Shown in pieces: positions 1 through 7,180 of a stretch of DNA of 64,000 bases. Origin of the DNA: Natronococcus sp. CG52 (GTDB taxonomy: Archaea; Halobacteriota; Halobacteria; Halobacteriales; Natrialbaceae). The notes below the pieces were generated by a model. It made no database searches. It was not told the DNA's origin and worked only from the letters and a program-made list of their open reading frames with translations. Position numbers and translations under genes: made by a program. Each line of letters starts with the position of its first letter. Positions within the stretch are counted from its first letter, which is position 1. Where the stretch lies: contig NZ_CP099391.1 in the NCBI RefSeq assembly GCF_023913515.1, positions 1,302,001 through 1,366,000 of the forward strand, read 5' to 3'.

Positions 1-241
1 CGGCCTCCTCGAGGACGTCGTGGAAGCCCTGGCAGTCCTGCTCGGCGTGGCCGTAGAGCGAAGAAACGAGTACAGCCTCCGCGGAGTGTGCTACTGCGGC
101 GTCCGCGAAATCCTTCTGGGAGGTCTGGACGCCGAGGTTGACGACGTCGAAGCCAGCTGCACTGAGGGCCTGCTCTAGGATGGTAATGCCAACGACGTGG
201 GCGTCGGAGCCGATCACGCCGAGGACGACCGTTCGGGACAT
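1..241 (-). CDS. glmS: Methylaspartate (glutamate) mutase, S subunit, partial
   Basis: This is the N-terminal part (about 80 residues) of the cobalamin-binding small subunit of glutamate mutase; the rest lies beyond the left edge. Glutamate mutase converts L-glutamate to threo-3-methylaspartate with coenzyme B12. The start MSRTVVLGVIGSDAHVVG carries the DxHxxG signature, whose histidine replaces the dimethylbenzimidazole ligand of cobalt in this family. The gene is divergent from the CoA-transferase at 394, another methylaspartate-cycle step, which supports the call. On this strand a TATA-like box (268-280) lies about 31 nt before the ATG at 241, suggesting a short or absent leader. Confidence 0.88.
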   Translation of the reverse strand, partial: MSRTVVLGVIGSDAHVVGITILEQALSAAGFDVVNLGVQTSQKDFADAAVAHSAEAVLVSSLYGHAEQDCQGFHDVLEEA

Positions 242-263
242 CGTGTCCACAACCATGATGAAT

Positions 264-284
264 CGCCGTATAAACTTAATGGTC
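264..284 (-). promoter_or_regulatory. TATA-like box upstream of the glutamate mutase gene
   Basis: Read on the minus strand the sequence is attaagtttatacg, AT-rich in a GC-rich background and centred about 31 nt before the ATG at 241. That is the spacing expected for a haloarchaeal leaderless transcript. The assignment rests on composition and spacing only. Confidence 0.5.
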
Positions 285-393
285 GATCATGATAATACTC
301 CTTATACACCCTAACAGCCCCCCTTTGGCACACAACCACACCTTCATGATCTATTGCAAAGGTTTTTGCGCCTGTCCGCAGACAGTCGGTTCC

Positions 394-1572
394 ATGGGTG
401 CACTCTCGAATCTGCGAGTGATCGACCTGACGCAGGTGCTCGCCGGGCCGTACTGTACGATGTTGCTCGCGGATATGGGTGCGGACGTGGTCAAGATCGA
501 ACGCCCCGGCGGCGACCTGATCCGGTCGAACCCGCCGTTCGTCGAGGACGCCGAGGAAGAGGCCTACGGCGGCTACTTCCAGAGCGTCAACCGCGGCAAG
601 CGAAGTCTCGAACTCGACTTCAACGACGACGAGGACCGCGAGGACTTCCTCTCGCTCGTCGAGGGGGCCGACGTCGTCGTCGAGAACTACCGTTCGGGGA
701 CGATGGAGAAGTACGATCTGGGCTACGAGACGCTCGAGGAGCGCAACCCGGAGCTGATCTACTCTTCGATCCGGGGCTTCGGCGACCCGCGTACGGGCGA
801 GACCCACCGCCAGGGCCAGCCGTCGTTCGACCTCATCGCCCAGGCGCTGGGCGGCGTGATGGAGATCACCGGCCAGGAAGACGGCCCGCCGACGAAGGTC
901 GGTCCCGGTATCGGCGACCTCTTTACGGCGACGCTGAACTGTATCGGCATCCTCGCCGCGGTCAACCACCGCGAGCAGACCGGGAAGGGGCAGTACGTCG
1001 ACACCGCGATGTACGATGCCATGCTCAGCATGACCGAACGCGCCGTCTACCAGCACTCCTACACCGGCGAGCCGCCCTCGCGTCGCGGGAACTCCCACCC
1101 GACGCTGTTCCCGTACGACGCCTTCGAGACCCGGGACGGCTACGCCGTCGTCGCCGCCTTCGGGACCAACCACTGGAACGAGGTCTGTGCGGCGATGGAT
1201 CGGGAGGATCTGGCTGCGGAGTATCCCACCGCCGCCGACCGTCTCGAGCACCGCGACGAACTGCGCGAGGAGATCGCCGCGTGGGCGGCCGACCTCGAGA
1301 CGGAGGCACTCGTCGAGACGCTCGAGGGCCGCGTTCCCGTCGCGCCGGTTCAGAACACGGCCGACATCTTCGACGACCCGCACGTCCAGGACCGGGAGAT
1401 GCTCGTGCCGGTCGAACAGCCCGGTTCGAACGAGACGGTCGAGATTGCGGGTTCGCCGATCAAGATGACCGAGACGCCGCCGGAACCACACGGTCGCGCG
1501 CCGCTGCTCGACGAGCACCGGGAGGAACTCCTCGGATCCGAAACGGACGTCGAGACGGCGGCTGACGACTGA
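394..1572 (+). CDS. mct: Succinyl-CoA:mesaconate CoA-transferase (CaiB/BaiF family)
   Basis: A 392-residue class III CoA-transferase (CaiB/BaiF fold). The N terminus has the family signature with DLTQVLAGPYCTMLLADMGA and the KIERP that binds the CoA moiety; the mid-region FDLIAQALGG and DLFTATLNCIG are also typical. In haloarchaea a member of this family moves CoA from succinyl-CoA to mesaconate in the methylaspartate cycle, the acetate-assimilation route that also needs glutamate mutase. The divergent mutase gene at 1-241 makes that the best role; other acyl-CoA:carboxylate transfers cannot be excluded. The frame is open from 289, but ATG 394 matches the family N terminus and is chosen. Confidence 0.85.
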   Translation: MGALSNLRVIDLTQVLAGPYCTMLLADMGADVVKIERPGGDLIRSNPPFVEDAEEEAYGGYFQSVNRGKRSLELDFNDDEDREDFLSLVEGADVVVENYRSGTMEKYDLGYETLEERNPELIYSSIRGFGDPRTGETHRQGQPSFDLIAQALGGVMEITGQEDGPPTKVGPGIGDLFTATLNCIGILAAVNHREQTGKGQYVDTAMYDAMLSMTERAVYQHSYTGEPPSRRGNSHPTLFPYDAFETRDGYAVVAAFGTNHWNEVCAAMDREDLAAEYPTAADRLEHRDELREEIAAWAADLETEALVETLEGRVPVAPVQNTADIFDDPHVQDREMLVPVEQPGSNETVEIAGSPIKMTETPPEPHGRAPLLDEHREELLGSETDVETAADD

Positions 1573-1756
1573 TCGGCGGTTACGACTCCCCGACGCGATC
1601 GAACCGAGTTTTGCGAACTGCGGTCCAGTATACGAGAACAGCAGCCGTCGCATCGGTCCGGTAGAGTTCGGCCGGTGTGCTCTCGTCGGTGACGAACGTC
1701 GAAGTCCTCGTCGGGAAGGAGTAATCCTTTTGCGCCCCCCACACACACCTCGGAGT

Positions 1757-2077
1757 ATGGACTGGCCACACGACCCGGACGGCGAGGAGGGGAGCGAGGG
1801 CAAGCGGAAGTACGACATGGCGATCATCGCCAAGAAGGTCGACGAAGACGAGGACTTCCCCCTCGACCGCGACGAGTTCGTCGCGGAGTACGGCGACGAC
1901 CCGATCCGAATCAACTACGAGCGAGTGGTCCCGCTCCGCGAGATCTTCGAACACGTCGAACCCGAGGAGTTCGAGACGATGGTCGACATGCACAAGGCCG
2001 TCGGCGCGGCGATGCGCGCCGGTAATTTCTGGGAGTACCACCCGCAGGGTGCAGACCCCGAGAAGAAACGCGCTTGA
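1757..2077 (+). CDS. Conserved haloarchaeal protein, DUF5785-like
   Basis: A 106-residue acidic protein starting MDWPHDPDGEEGSEGKRKYD. It is soluble, has no signal peptide or membrane segment, and looks like the small haloarchaeal family I recall as DUF5785. No catalytic motif is visible and the function is unknown. An AT-rich stretch with cctttt at 1725-1733 lies about 28 nt before the ATG at 1757, fitting a leaderless transcript; the longer frame from 1730 would start inside that promoter and is rejected. Confidence 0.7.
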   Translation: MDWPHDPDGEEGSEGKRKYDMAIIAKKVDEDEDFPLDRDEFVAEYGDDPIRINYERVVPLREIFEHVEPEEFETMVDMHKAVGAAMRAGNFWEYHPQGADPEKKRA

Positions 2078-2103
2078 GTCGGCATCACGGATCTGGATTA
2101 CGT

Positions 2104-2116
2104 ATCACTTATACGA
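2104..2116 (+). promoter_or_regulatory. TATA-like box for arfA
   Basis: The sequence cacttatacg is centred near 2111, 30 nt before the GTG start at 2141. This spacing supports both the GTG start and a leaderless message. Confidence 0.55.
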
Positions 2117-2140
2117 CGGCGTTCGAAACCTTCGGTCACC

Positions 2141-2902
2141 GTGACTAACACGCAGGTTACGCTCCTTCAGATCGACAACTACGGGCCGTGGACGGTGACG
2201 CCCGAGCCGCGACGGGAGGCCGACCTTCAGACGCTCCAATCGCGGCTGTACGCCGATATCTCCCAGTTCGTCGGCAACCGCGGCGGATACGTCTTCTTCA
2301 CTCGCTTCGACAACATGATCGCCGTCACGAACGGACTCTCCTTCGAGGACCACGCCCTCCTCCAGGAGTCCGTCGGCAACCGCTACCCCGTTACGCTCAG
2401 TCTCGGCGTTGCAACCGGAAAAACGCCCGTCCAGGCGCTTTCGGACGCGACCGCCCTGATCCAGGACGCCGGCAGCGCCCAGGACAAGAACCGCCGCGAG
2501 TGTCTCGAGGGCCGCGTCATCGACGACGACCACCGAACCGACGACGACGTTCAGATCGCTCACTTCGACGTCATCGACGCGACCGGCGAGTACACGGACG
2601 AACTCAACGCGTTCGACACGTTCATCGAGATCGAGCAGGGGTACGCCTCGCTCATGCGCTACATGCGCGAGGCCCACGACAGCCTCGCCTTCTTCGTCGG
2701 CGGCGACAACGTCATCGTCGTCTGCCCGGATCTCGAGGAAGGGGAGTACGAGGATGCGATCTATCACGTTCAGGAGGAAGTCGACGTCGAACTCCAGGTC
2801 GGCGTCGGTCGAGGGAAAAGCCCCCACGAGGCGGGTATCGCCGCGAAACACGCGCTGGAGGTCTGTCGCGCCGACGGAACCAGGGTCGAACTCGGCTGGT
2901 AA
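2141..2902 (+). CDS. arfA: GTP cyclohydrolase III (IIa-type)
   Basis: A 253-residue archaeal GTP cyclohydrolase that opens GTP to 2-amino-5-formylamino-6-ribosylaminopyrimidinone 5'-phosphate, the first step towards riboflavin and the deazaflavin coenzyme F420. It has two nucleotidyl-cyclase-like halves: the first contains FFTRFDNMIAVTNG and SLGVATGKTPVQAL (about residues 61-110), the second repeats the pattern with FFVGGDNVIVVCP and VGVGRGKSPHEAG (about 185-230). The length matches the family (about 250). The start is GTG, chosen because the protein begins at the family N terminus (TQVTLLQIDNYGPWT) and a TATA box sits 30 nt upstream. Confidence 0.92.
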   Translation: MTNTQVTLLQIDNYGPWTVTPEPRREADLQTLQSRLYADISQFVGNRGGYVFFTRFDNMIAVTNGLSFEDHALLQESVGNRYPVTLSLGVATGKTPVQALSDATALIQDAGSAQDKNRRECLEGRVIDDDHRTDDDVQIAHFDVIDATGEYTDELNAFDTFIEIEQGYASLMRYMREAHDSLAFFVGGDNVIVVCPDLEEGEYEDAIYHVQEEVDVELQVGVGRGKSPHEAGIAAKHALEVCRADGTRVELGW

Positions 2903-2991
2903 CCGATCCCCACGAACCGCAGATCTTCGCTACGTGTTCACTTAACGGTGCCGGAGGTAGTTTTTAGCCCGTCCGTGAGCTTTGTTCACAT

Positions 2992-3603
2992 ATGGAATCG
3001 GAACTGTCAGTCAGGGACGTCCTGACAACTGAATACGTCGGCGTCAGCGAGTCTGACCCTGTCCTGGGCGCCGTTCGACTGATGCGCGAGGAGCGATCGG
3101 GCTGTGTGCTCGTCGTTCGCGGGTCGAAGCCGGTCGGGATCATGACCGAGTGGGACGTGCTCGGACTCGTCGCGGACGAGGGCGATCCCGCCGAAACGAC
3201 CGTCGAGGAAATCATGACGAGCCCCGTTATTTCGGTCGGTGCCGACTGGTCGCTCGCCGACGCCGCCACGACGATGGCCCGTCAGAACATCCGCAACCTG
3301 GTCATCGAGAGCGACGACGGGATCCTCGGTCTGCTCACTCAGCGCGACGTCATCGCCGCCGCCGGTTCCTTCCAGGCCGCGACGTCTCCGACCGGCGGAT
3401 CGAACGATTCGCTGCTCGAGCCGGACCGCCCGATGGACGAGACGGCTCGAGCAGCCTCCGGCGAGGAGGTCGACGCCCAGTTACTCCCGAACGGCGGCGA
3501 CGAGTTCTCGACGCAGGGCGTCTGCGAGGCGTGCGGCTCGCTCGCGGACTCGCTGTGGGATGCGAACGGACAACTGGTCTGTTCGGACTGTCGATCGGTG
3601 TGA
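2992..3603 (+). CDS. CBS-pair protein with C-terminal zinc ribbon
   Basis: A 203-residue soluble protein. Two CBS motifs occupy residues 1-130: the first has VRDVLTTEYVGVSESDPVLG with VGIMTEWDVLGL, the second has VEEIMTSPVISVGADWSLAD with LLTQRDVIAA. CBS pairs bind adenosyl ligands and act as energy or redox sensors. After a flexible linker, the last 30 residues carry two CxxC pairs (CEAC and CSDC), a small zinc ribbon. The partner protein is not evident from the neighbours. Stand-alone CBS-zinc ribbon proteins are common in haloarchaea and their targets are mostly unknown. Confidence 0.8.
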   Translation: MESELSVRDVLTTEYVGVSESDPVLGAVRLMREERSGCVLVVRGSKPVGIMTEWDVLGLVADEGDPAETTVEEIMTSPVISVGADWSLADAATTMARQNIRNLVIESDDGILGLLTQRDVIAAAGSFQAATSPTGGSNDSLLEPDRPMDETARAASGEEVDAQLLPNGGDEFSTQGVCEACGSLADSLWDANGQLVCSDCRSV

Positions 3604-3645
3604 TCGCGCGTCGCTCAGCCTCGATGGCAAGGGCTTTCGGCCCCT

Positions 3646-3744
3646 ATGACCGACCGACGAACGATGAGCGACGACGCTGACGCCTGTCCGAACGACGACT
3701 CGCGAGACGCCAGCGACAGTTCCGAACGGCAGTGTCGCACATGA
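3646..3744 (+). CDS. Possible 32-aa leader peptide overlapping the GNAT gene
   Basis: A short open frame starting ATG at 3646 (an in-frame second ATG is at 3664) encodes a 32- or 26-residue polar, acidic peptide ending SSERQCRT. Its stop overlaps the start of the acetyltransferase gene as ATGA (3741-3744), the arrangement typical of translational coupling. No family is recognised. It could be a coupled leader peptide or chance; the frame is too short to judge by codon use. Confidence 0.3.
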   Translation: MTDRRTMSDDADACPNDDSRDASDSSERQCRT

Positions 3745-4253
3745 CCGCGAATCCACGACCGGCTATCGAACCGGCGACGCAGGACGATCTCGAGGCGATC
3801 ACGGAGCTGTGGGTCCGACTGGCTCGCGACCAGCGCGACCACGACTCGTTCGTCCACGCCGACGCCAACCGCGAGACGATGCGAGAGACCCTCGCGGCGC
3901 ACGCCCACACCGACGGACTGCTCGTCGCACGCGATGACGGCCGCGTCGTCGGGTTTACGTCGTTCTCTATCGAACGCGGCGCGCTGTCACTGGACGCGAC
4001 GCGAGGGGTACTGTCGAACATCTACGTCGATCCCGCGTACCGCGAGCGCGGGGCCGGGACGGCGCTCCTCGAGGCGGCCGAGGGAGCGCTTCGCGAGCAG
4101 GGCGCGGAGGTCGTGATTCTCGAGGTGATGGCGGACAACGAGGCGGCGAGACGGTTCTACGAGCAACGGGAGTACGAGACGTACCGGGTCGCGATGAAAC
4201 GATCGCTCGGGAATCCATCGGAAAACGATACACACTCAAAGGAGGACGGCTAA
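3741..4253 (+). CDS. GNAT-family N-acetyltransferase
   Basis: A 170-residue acetyl-CoA-dependent acetyltransferase with the GNAT fold. Motif A is visible as LSNIYVDPAYRERGAGTALL (about residues 92-112), including the R/Q-x-x-G-x-G/A pyrophosphate-binding loop, and motif B as EVMADNEAARRFYEQREYE (about 132-150). The substrate is not predictable; small-molecule or protein amine acetylation is possible. ATG 3741 is preferred over the in-frame GTG at 3732 because it overlaps a short upstream frame as ATGA. The gene ends 12 nt before the tRNA-Thr gene. Confidence 0.82.
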   Translation: MTANPRPAIEPATQDDLEAITELWVRLARDQRDHDSFVHADANRETMRETLAAHAHTDGLLVARDDGRVVGFTSFSIERGALSLDATRGVLSNIYVDPAYRERGAGTALLEAAEGALREQGAEVVILEVMADNEAARRFYEQREYETYRVAMKRSLGNPSENDTHSKEDG

Positions 4254-4265
4254 CCAACCGACTGC

Positions 4266-4339
4266 GCCAGGGGAGCATGGGCGGTTCATGCACTCGACTT
4301 GTAATCGAGACTTCGTGGGTTCAAATCCCACCCCTGGCT
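4266..4339 (+). tRNA. tRNA-Thr (anticodon UGU)
   Basis: A 74-nt cloverleaf can be folded by eye. The acceptor stem is GCCAGGG with CCCTGGC, the D stem GCAT with ATGC, the anticodon stem CTCGA with TCGAG around the loop CTTGTAA (anticodon TGT), and the T stem GTGGG with CCCAC around TTCAAAT. The discriminator base is T and CCA is not encoded. UGU reads the threonine codon ACA. The 3' end of this gene is duplicated 99 bp downstream. Confidence 0.93.
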
Positions 4340-4438
4340 CTTTCCGTTCGAGCGGCAGTGAGAACGAAAGAGCGACCGGTGGGATTCGAATCAGGGAACA
4401 GCTTTGCTGCGACCGCAGTTCAAATCCCACCCCTGGCT
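4319..4438 (+). repeat. 21-bp direct repeat of the tRNA-Thr 3' end (att-like)
   Basis: The T-arm and acceptor 3' segment of tRNA-Thr at 4319-4339 recurs exactly at 4418-4438, offset 99 bp. Duplicated tRNA 3' ends are the usual footprint of integrases that target tRNA genes. Only about 78 bp lie between the copies, so no element remains there. The second copy also forms an 8-bp inverted repeat (gtgggatt at 4379-4386 with aatcccac at 4423-4430). It lacks the D and anticodon arms and is not a tRNA. Confidence 0.7.
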
Positions 4439-4908
4439 TCCTGACGGACACTCCTGTGCGGCCGTCGGTAAACACGTAGTACCACACACATGGTACACCG
4501 TCCACATTAGTCGACTGTCAGGTCCGGGGAGAGGGGAGTCGTTCGGCTCGGTGTTAGCCTTCATCCTTCAGTAAATCTGATATAGAACGAACGACGGCCG
4601 TATTCAGTTCTGCAATCGGATCGTCGAATAGGTGCAAATTCTGCAACGTTCCGTTTCAGAATTCGAAACCGTTCGATAGGTATAAACGCCTGTGTCGGTC
4701 CGCGACGAAACTGTTCTATCTCTACACCCGTCAGCTGCTAGTTTCTTATGTAGCTGATAAGGAGTCGGTGCACCAACGGGTACAGACCGGATGCAGACTT
4801 TCGCTACGGGCCCAGAAACAGTTGAGGAGCGCCCGTTCGCGAACTGAGATAATTTCCCCTCAGATTACTTCGAGTATATGTATTACTTACCCGTTTCTAG
4901 GGAGGAAC
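4340..4908. other. Gene-poor spacer between tRNA-Thr and the beta-helix gene
   Basis: About 570 bp with no convincing intact gene and lower GC than its surroundings. It holds the tRNA 3' duplicate (4418-4438), a short palindrome around 4477-4495, and a 30-codon open stretch on the minus strand (4646 down to 4554) whose translation, ending SISDLLKDEG, looks protein-like but has only a TTG start. That stretch may be a gene remnant. AT-rich sequence near 4873-4890 is a possible promoter for the next gene. Confidence 0.5.
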
Positions 4909-6408
4909 GTGACGTCGAACGACTCACGTAATTGGCTGACAGGTAGACGATCGTATCTGAAGGGGTGTCTCGCTGGGATCGGGACAGCACTTTCGGTCAC
5001 TGGTGTCGCGGCTGCAAGCGCACAAGAGGAGCAATACAACACCGTCGTCGACATGGTCGATGCCGGTGCGGATCCGGAAGGGAACGAATCGGTTTCCTCT
5101 GTTATCCAGGAACATATCGACGACAACACGCTTCTCAAGTTCCCCGAAGGAGAGTACTACATGGACCAGCAGGTCCGGTTTACCTCCTTCGAGAACGTCG
5201 GCATCGTCTCGGAGGCCGGGGCCAAGGCGACGCTGGTTCCGGCGAGCTACGACGACTTCGACGGGCCACCCCGTCTGTTCCGACTCGGGACCGGTTCGAA
5301 TCCCGGCCGCGACCTGCACTTCGAGGGGTTCCACGTCGACCAGACCGCCGAAAACACGGGAATCCGCGTCATCAACGCCGAGGTCGAAGACGGGCTTCAC
5401 GTGAAGCACGTCTTCATCCACGGCGAGCACGACAGCGGAACCTGGGGTCCTGGACTGTTCAACATTCGCGACCCGAACGGAGAGGGTGTCGTCGAGTGCT
5501 TCCGAGCGTTCGACGGTGGGACGTTCTCCGATGAGACGCCGAACAGTGGAACGGTTCGACGGGGCCCGACTGGGATCCACGTCAACAACCACGTGGGAGC
5601 GCTCACCTTCAAAAACTGTGTGCTCGGTGGCTTCGCGGGAACCGGTCTGTACGCGTCCAGCGACGGCCGAGTCGACGTCGAGGGGGGCTGGTTCGAGAAC
5701 AGCGTCACCGGTTCGATCCGACTCGGTGTAACCGAGGGACGGATCGAAGACGCGATCCTCGTCGTCGACGATCCGATCGAGGACCGCTCGGTACTCCAGC
5801 ATCCGATCCGCCTCGATTACGGCAACCAGATCGAGGTCAAGAACGTTACCATCGACGCTCCGGACCCGAACGGCAACGCGGTCAGGGTGATGGAGGGAGT
5901 CGACGACGCGACGGTCTCGAACACCCGAATCCTCGTCGGAGGCGATAGCACCGCGGTCCGGATCGACGAGGGCGCGGGGGCGACGACGTTCGAAAACGTC
6001 GAAGTCGAAATGGACGGCGACGCGTACGCGTTCCGTCTTCTCGGTGACGACGCCGGTGCAGTCACGCTCCGGAACGTCGATATCACCGGCGACGCGAGCG
6101 GCTCTCCGGTTCAGCCGGCGATCTTCTGTACGCGAAACAACTGTACGTTCGAGAGTATCGCCGTCGATCAGCCGGGCGACAGCCGTCGACGGGGGCTCGA
6201 ACTTCGCGGCGAGAACTACGTCGTCTCCGACAGCGAGTTCGAAACGACCGAAATTCCGATCGTCGTTCACAACGCGGACGACGTTCTCATCGAAAACACC
6301 TACGCGGAGGCGGACGAGGGCAACTACTCGGTGCGTATTTTCGGCAACTCCGGCGCTGTCACTCTCCAGAACAACGAGTTCCCTGATGGCGTAGACGACC
6401 GCCGGTAA
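4909..6408 (+). CDS. Tat-exported right-handed beta-helix protein
   Basis: A 499-residue secreted protein. The N terminus has a twin-arginine signal (TGRRSYLKG followed by a hydrophobic stretch ending GVAAASAQ), so it is exported folded. The rest is a string of beta-helix coils with repeated short motifs such as FENVGIVSE, ALTFKNCVLGG, QIEVKNVTIDA, ATVSNTRILVGG and VTLRNVDITGD, as in pectate-lyase-like and related polysaccharide-active or adhesive proteins. No catalytic triad is obvious. The frame is open from 4768, but GTG 4909 is chosen: it is preceded by a strong GGAGG (4901-4905) and puts the Tat motif close to the N terminus. Confidence 0.8.
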   Translation: MTSNDSRNWLTGRRSYLKGCLAGIGTALSVTGVAAASAQEEQYNTVVDMVDAGADPEGNESVSSVIQEHIDDNTLLKFPEGEYYMDQQVRFTSFENVGIVSEAGAKATLVPASYDDFDGPPRLFRLGTGSNPGRDLHFEGFHVDQTAENTGIRVINAEVEDGLHVKHVFIHGEHDSGTWGPGLFNIRDPNGEGVVECFRAFDGGTFSDETPNSGTVRRGPTGIHVNNHVGALTFKNCVLGGFAGTGLYASSDGRVDVEGGWFENSVTGSIRLGVTEGRIEDAILVVDDPIEDRSVLQHPIRLDYGNQIEVKNVTIDAPDPNGNAVRVMEGVDDATVSNTRILVGGDSTAVRIDEGAGATTFENVEVEMDGDAYAFRLLGDDAGAVTLRNVDITGDASGSPVQPAIFCTRNNCTFESIAVDQPGDSRRRGLELRGENYVVSDSEFETTEIPIVVHNADDVLIENTYAEADEGNYSVRIFGNSGAVTLQNNEFPDGVDDRR

Positions 6409-6444
6409 TTCGGCCACGAAACGGCAGGGGATTTCGCGGTTCGT

Positions 6445-6471
6445 ATCGATCAGTGGGTGATCGATTCTTTT
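6445..6471 (+). terminator. Hairpin and T-run after the beta-helix gene
   Basis: A perfect 8-bp stem (ATCGATCA at 6445-6452 with TGATCGAT at 6458-6465, loop GTGGG) is followed by tctttt. It lies 37 bp after the stop codon. Archaeal termination mainly needs the T-run, so the stem may instead stabilise the 3' end. Confidence 0.5.
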
Positions 6472-6753
6472 CGTCCCGAGTGGTTCTCGGAGTGACAACG
6501 ACGCCGCACTCTGGCAGAACGTTCGCTCGAGAACTGCAGATCTGGCCATCCACAACCGACTTGCAAGTACGGGACGATTCCCGAAATCGATCACAGCACG
6601 AGCTTGTAAGACGAATAGTATCTGTTGAACAGTTCCCACAAAAAAGAATTTTACAATTTTAACCTCCAGGAGGTACCCAAATAGATCTTCAATGTACTAT
6701 TTTGTACTGAACTGGGCAGAGATGTGTGACAAGATCGAGCTGAGGACAGTGGA

Positions 6754-6763
6754 TTTATATACC
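6754..6763 (+). promoter_or_regulatory. TATA box for the HalOD1 gene
   Basis: The sequence tttatatacc is centred about 27 nt before the ATG at 6785 and decides that start over the upstream in-frame ATG at 6692. Confidence 0.65.
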
Positions 6764-6784
6764 CCGACAGAAAGATTCCGATCA

Positions 6785-7078
6785 ATGCTACTCTCAGTCG
6801 ATCGCTCGAACACAGCTACCGCGAAGCCGCTGAGTTACGAGGTAATCACCGCTGTCGCCGAACGAGAGGGTGTCGAACCGACTGAAATCGAGCCGCCGAA
6901 GTACGACGCACTCTACGAAGTCGTCAACCCAGAGGCCCTCGATTCTCTGTTTGCGCCGCGCGAGAACGGCGCCCACCGAGCGACCGGACATGTCGAATTC
7001 GACTACTGTGGCTACCACATCGTCGTGACTAGCGACGGCGAGGTCGAGGTTACCGATCACGATCAGCAGCACGACTAG
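6785..7078 (+). CDS. HalOD1 output-domain protein
   Basis: A 97-residue protein made almost entirely of a HalOD1 domain: PLSYEVITAVAEREGVEP, then the DALYEVVNPEALDSLF segment and a C-terminal strand pair with EFDYCGYHIVVTSDGEV. HalOD1 is a haloarchaeal domain often found at the end of response regulators or alone; its molecular action is not established. The in-frame ATG at 6692 would place about 30 poorly fitting residues ahead of the domain and upstream of a clear TATA box, so 6785 is used. It follows the beta-helix gene in the tRNA-linked patch. Confidence 0.8.
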   Translation: MLLSVDRSNTATAKPLSYEVITAVAEREGVEPTEIEPPKYDALYEVVNPEALDSLFAPRENGAHRATGHVEFDYCGYHIVVTSDGEVEVTDHDQQHD

Positions 7079-7180
7079 GTTTGCGAACGCTACCGACGCG
7101 CTGACTAGCTCCGACTGACTCGAACCTGATCAGCAACAGCCAACTCGAGCGTACGCCCATCGGTTCCGGGCCCGTCGCGG

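Larger units (their letters stand above)
6409..6784. other. AT-rich spacer before the HalOD1 gene
   Basis: Some 375 bp without a supported gene. Besides the hairpin at 6445-6471 it contains an A/T-rich block at 6639-6662, an odd 13-nt palindrome ACCTCCaGGAGGT at 6662-6674 made of an anti-Shine-Dalgarno and a Shine-Dalgarno half, and the TATA box of the next gene at 6754-6763. Confidence 0.5.

Noticed and set aside
214-1914. 566-codon minus-strand frame opposite the CoA-transferase
   Set aside because: It is antisense to a clear enzyme gene and shows shadow composition; the enzyme on the plus strand has family motifs throughout.
4378-4439. Apparent second tRNA after tRNA-Thr
   Set aside because: Only the T-arm and acceptor 3' side are present; D and anticodon arms are missing, so it is a fragment or att-like repeat.
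4236-4505. Minus-strand 89-aa frame across tRNA-Thr with PGVGFEPT
   Set aside because: The peptide is the familiar false translation of tRNA T-arms and their flanks; the tRNA explains the sequence.
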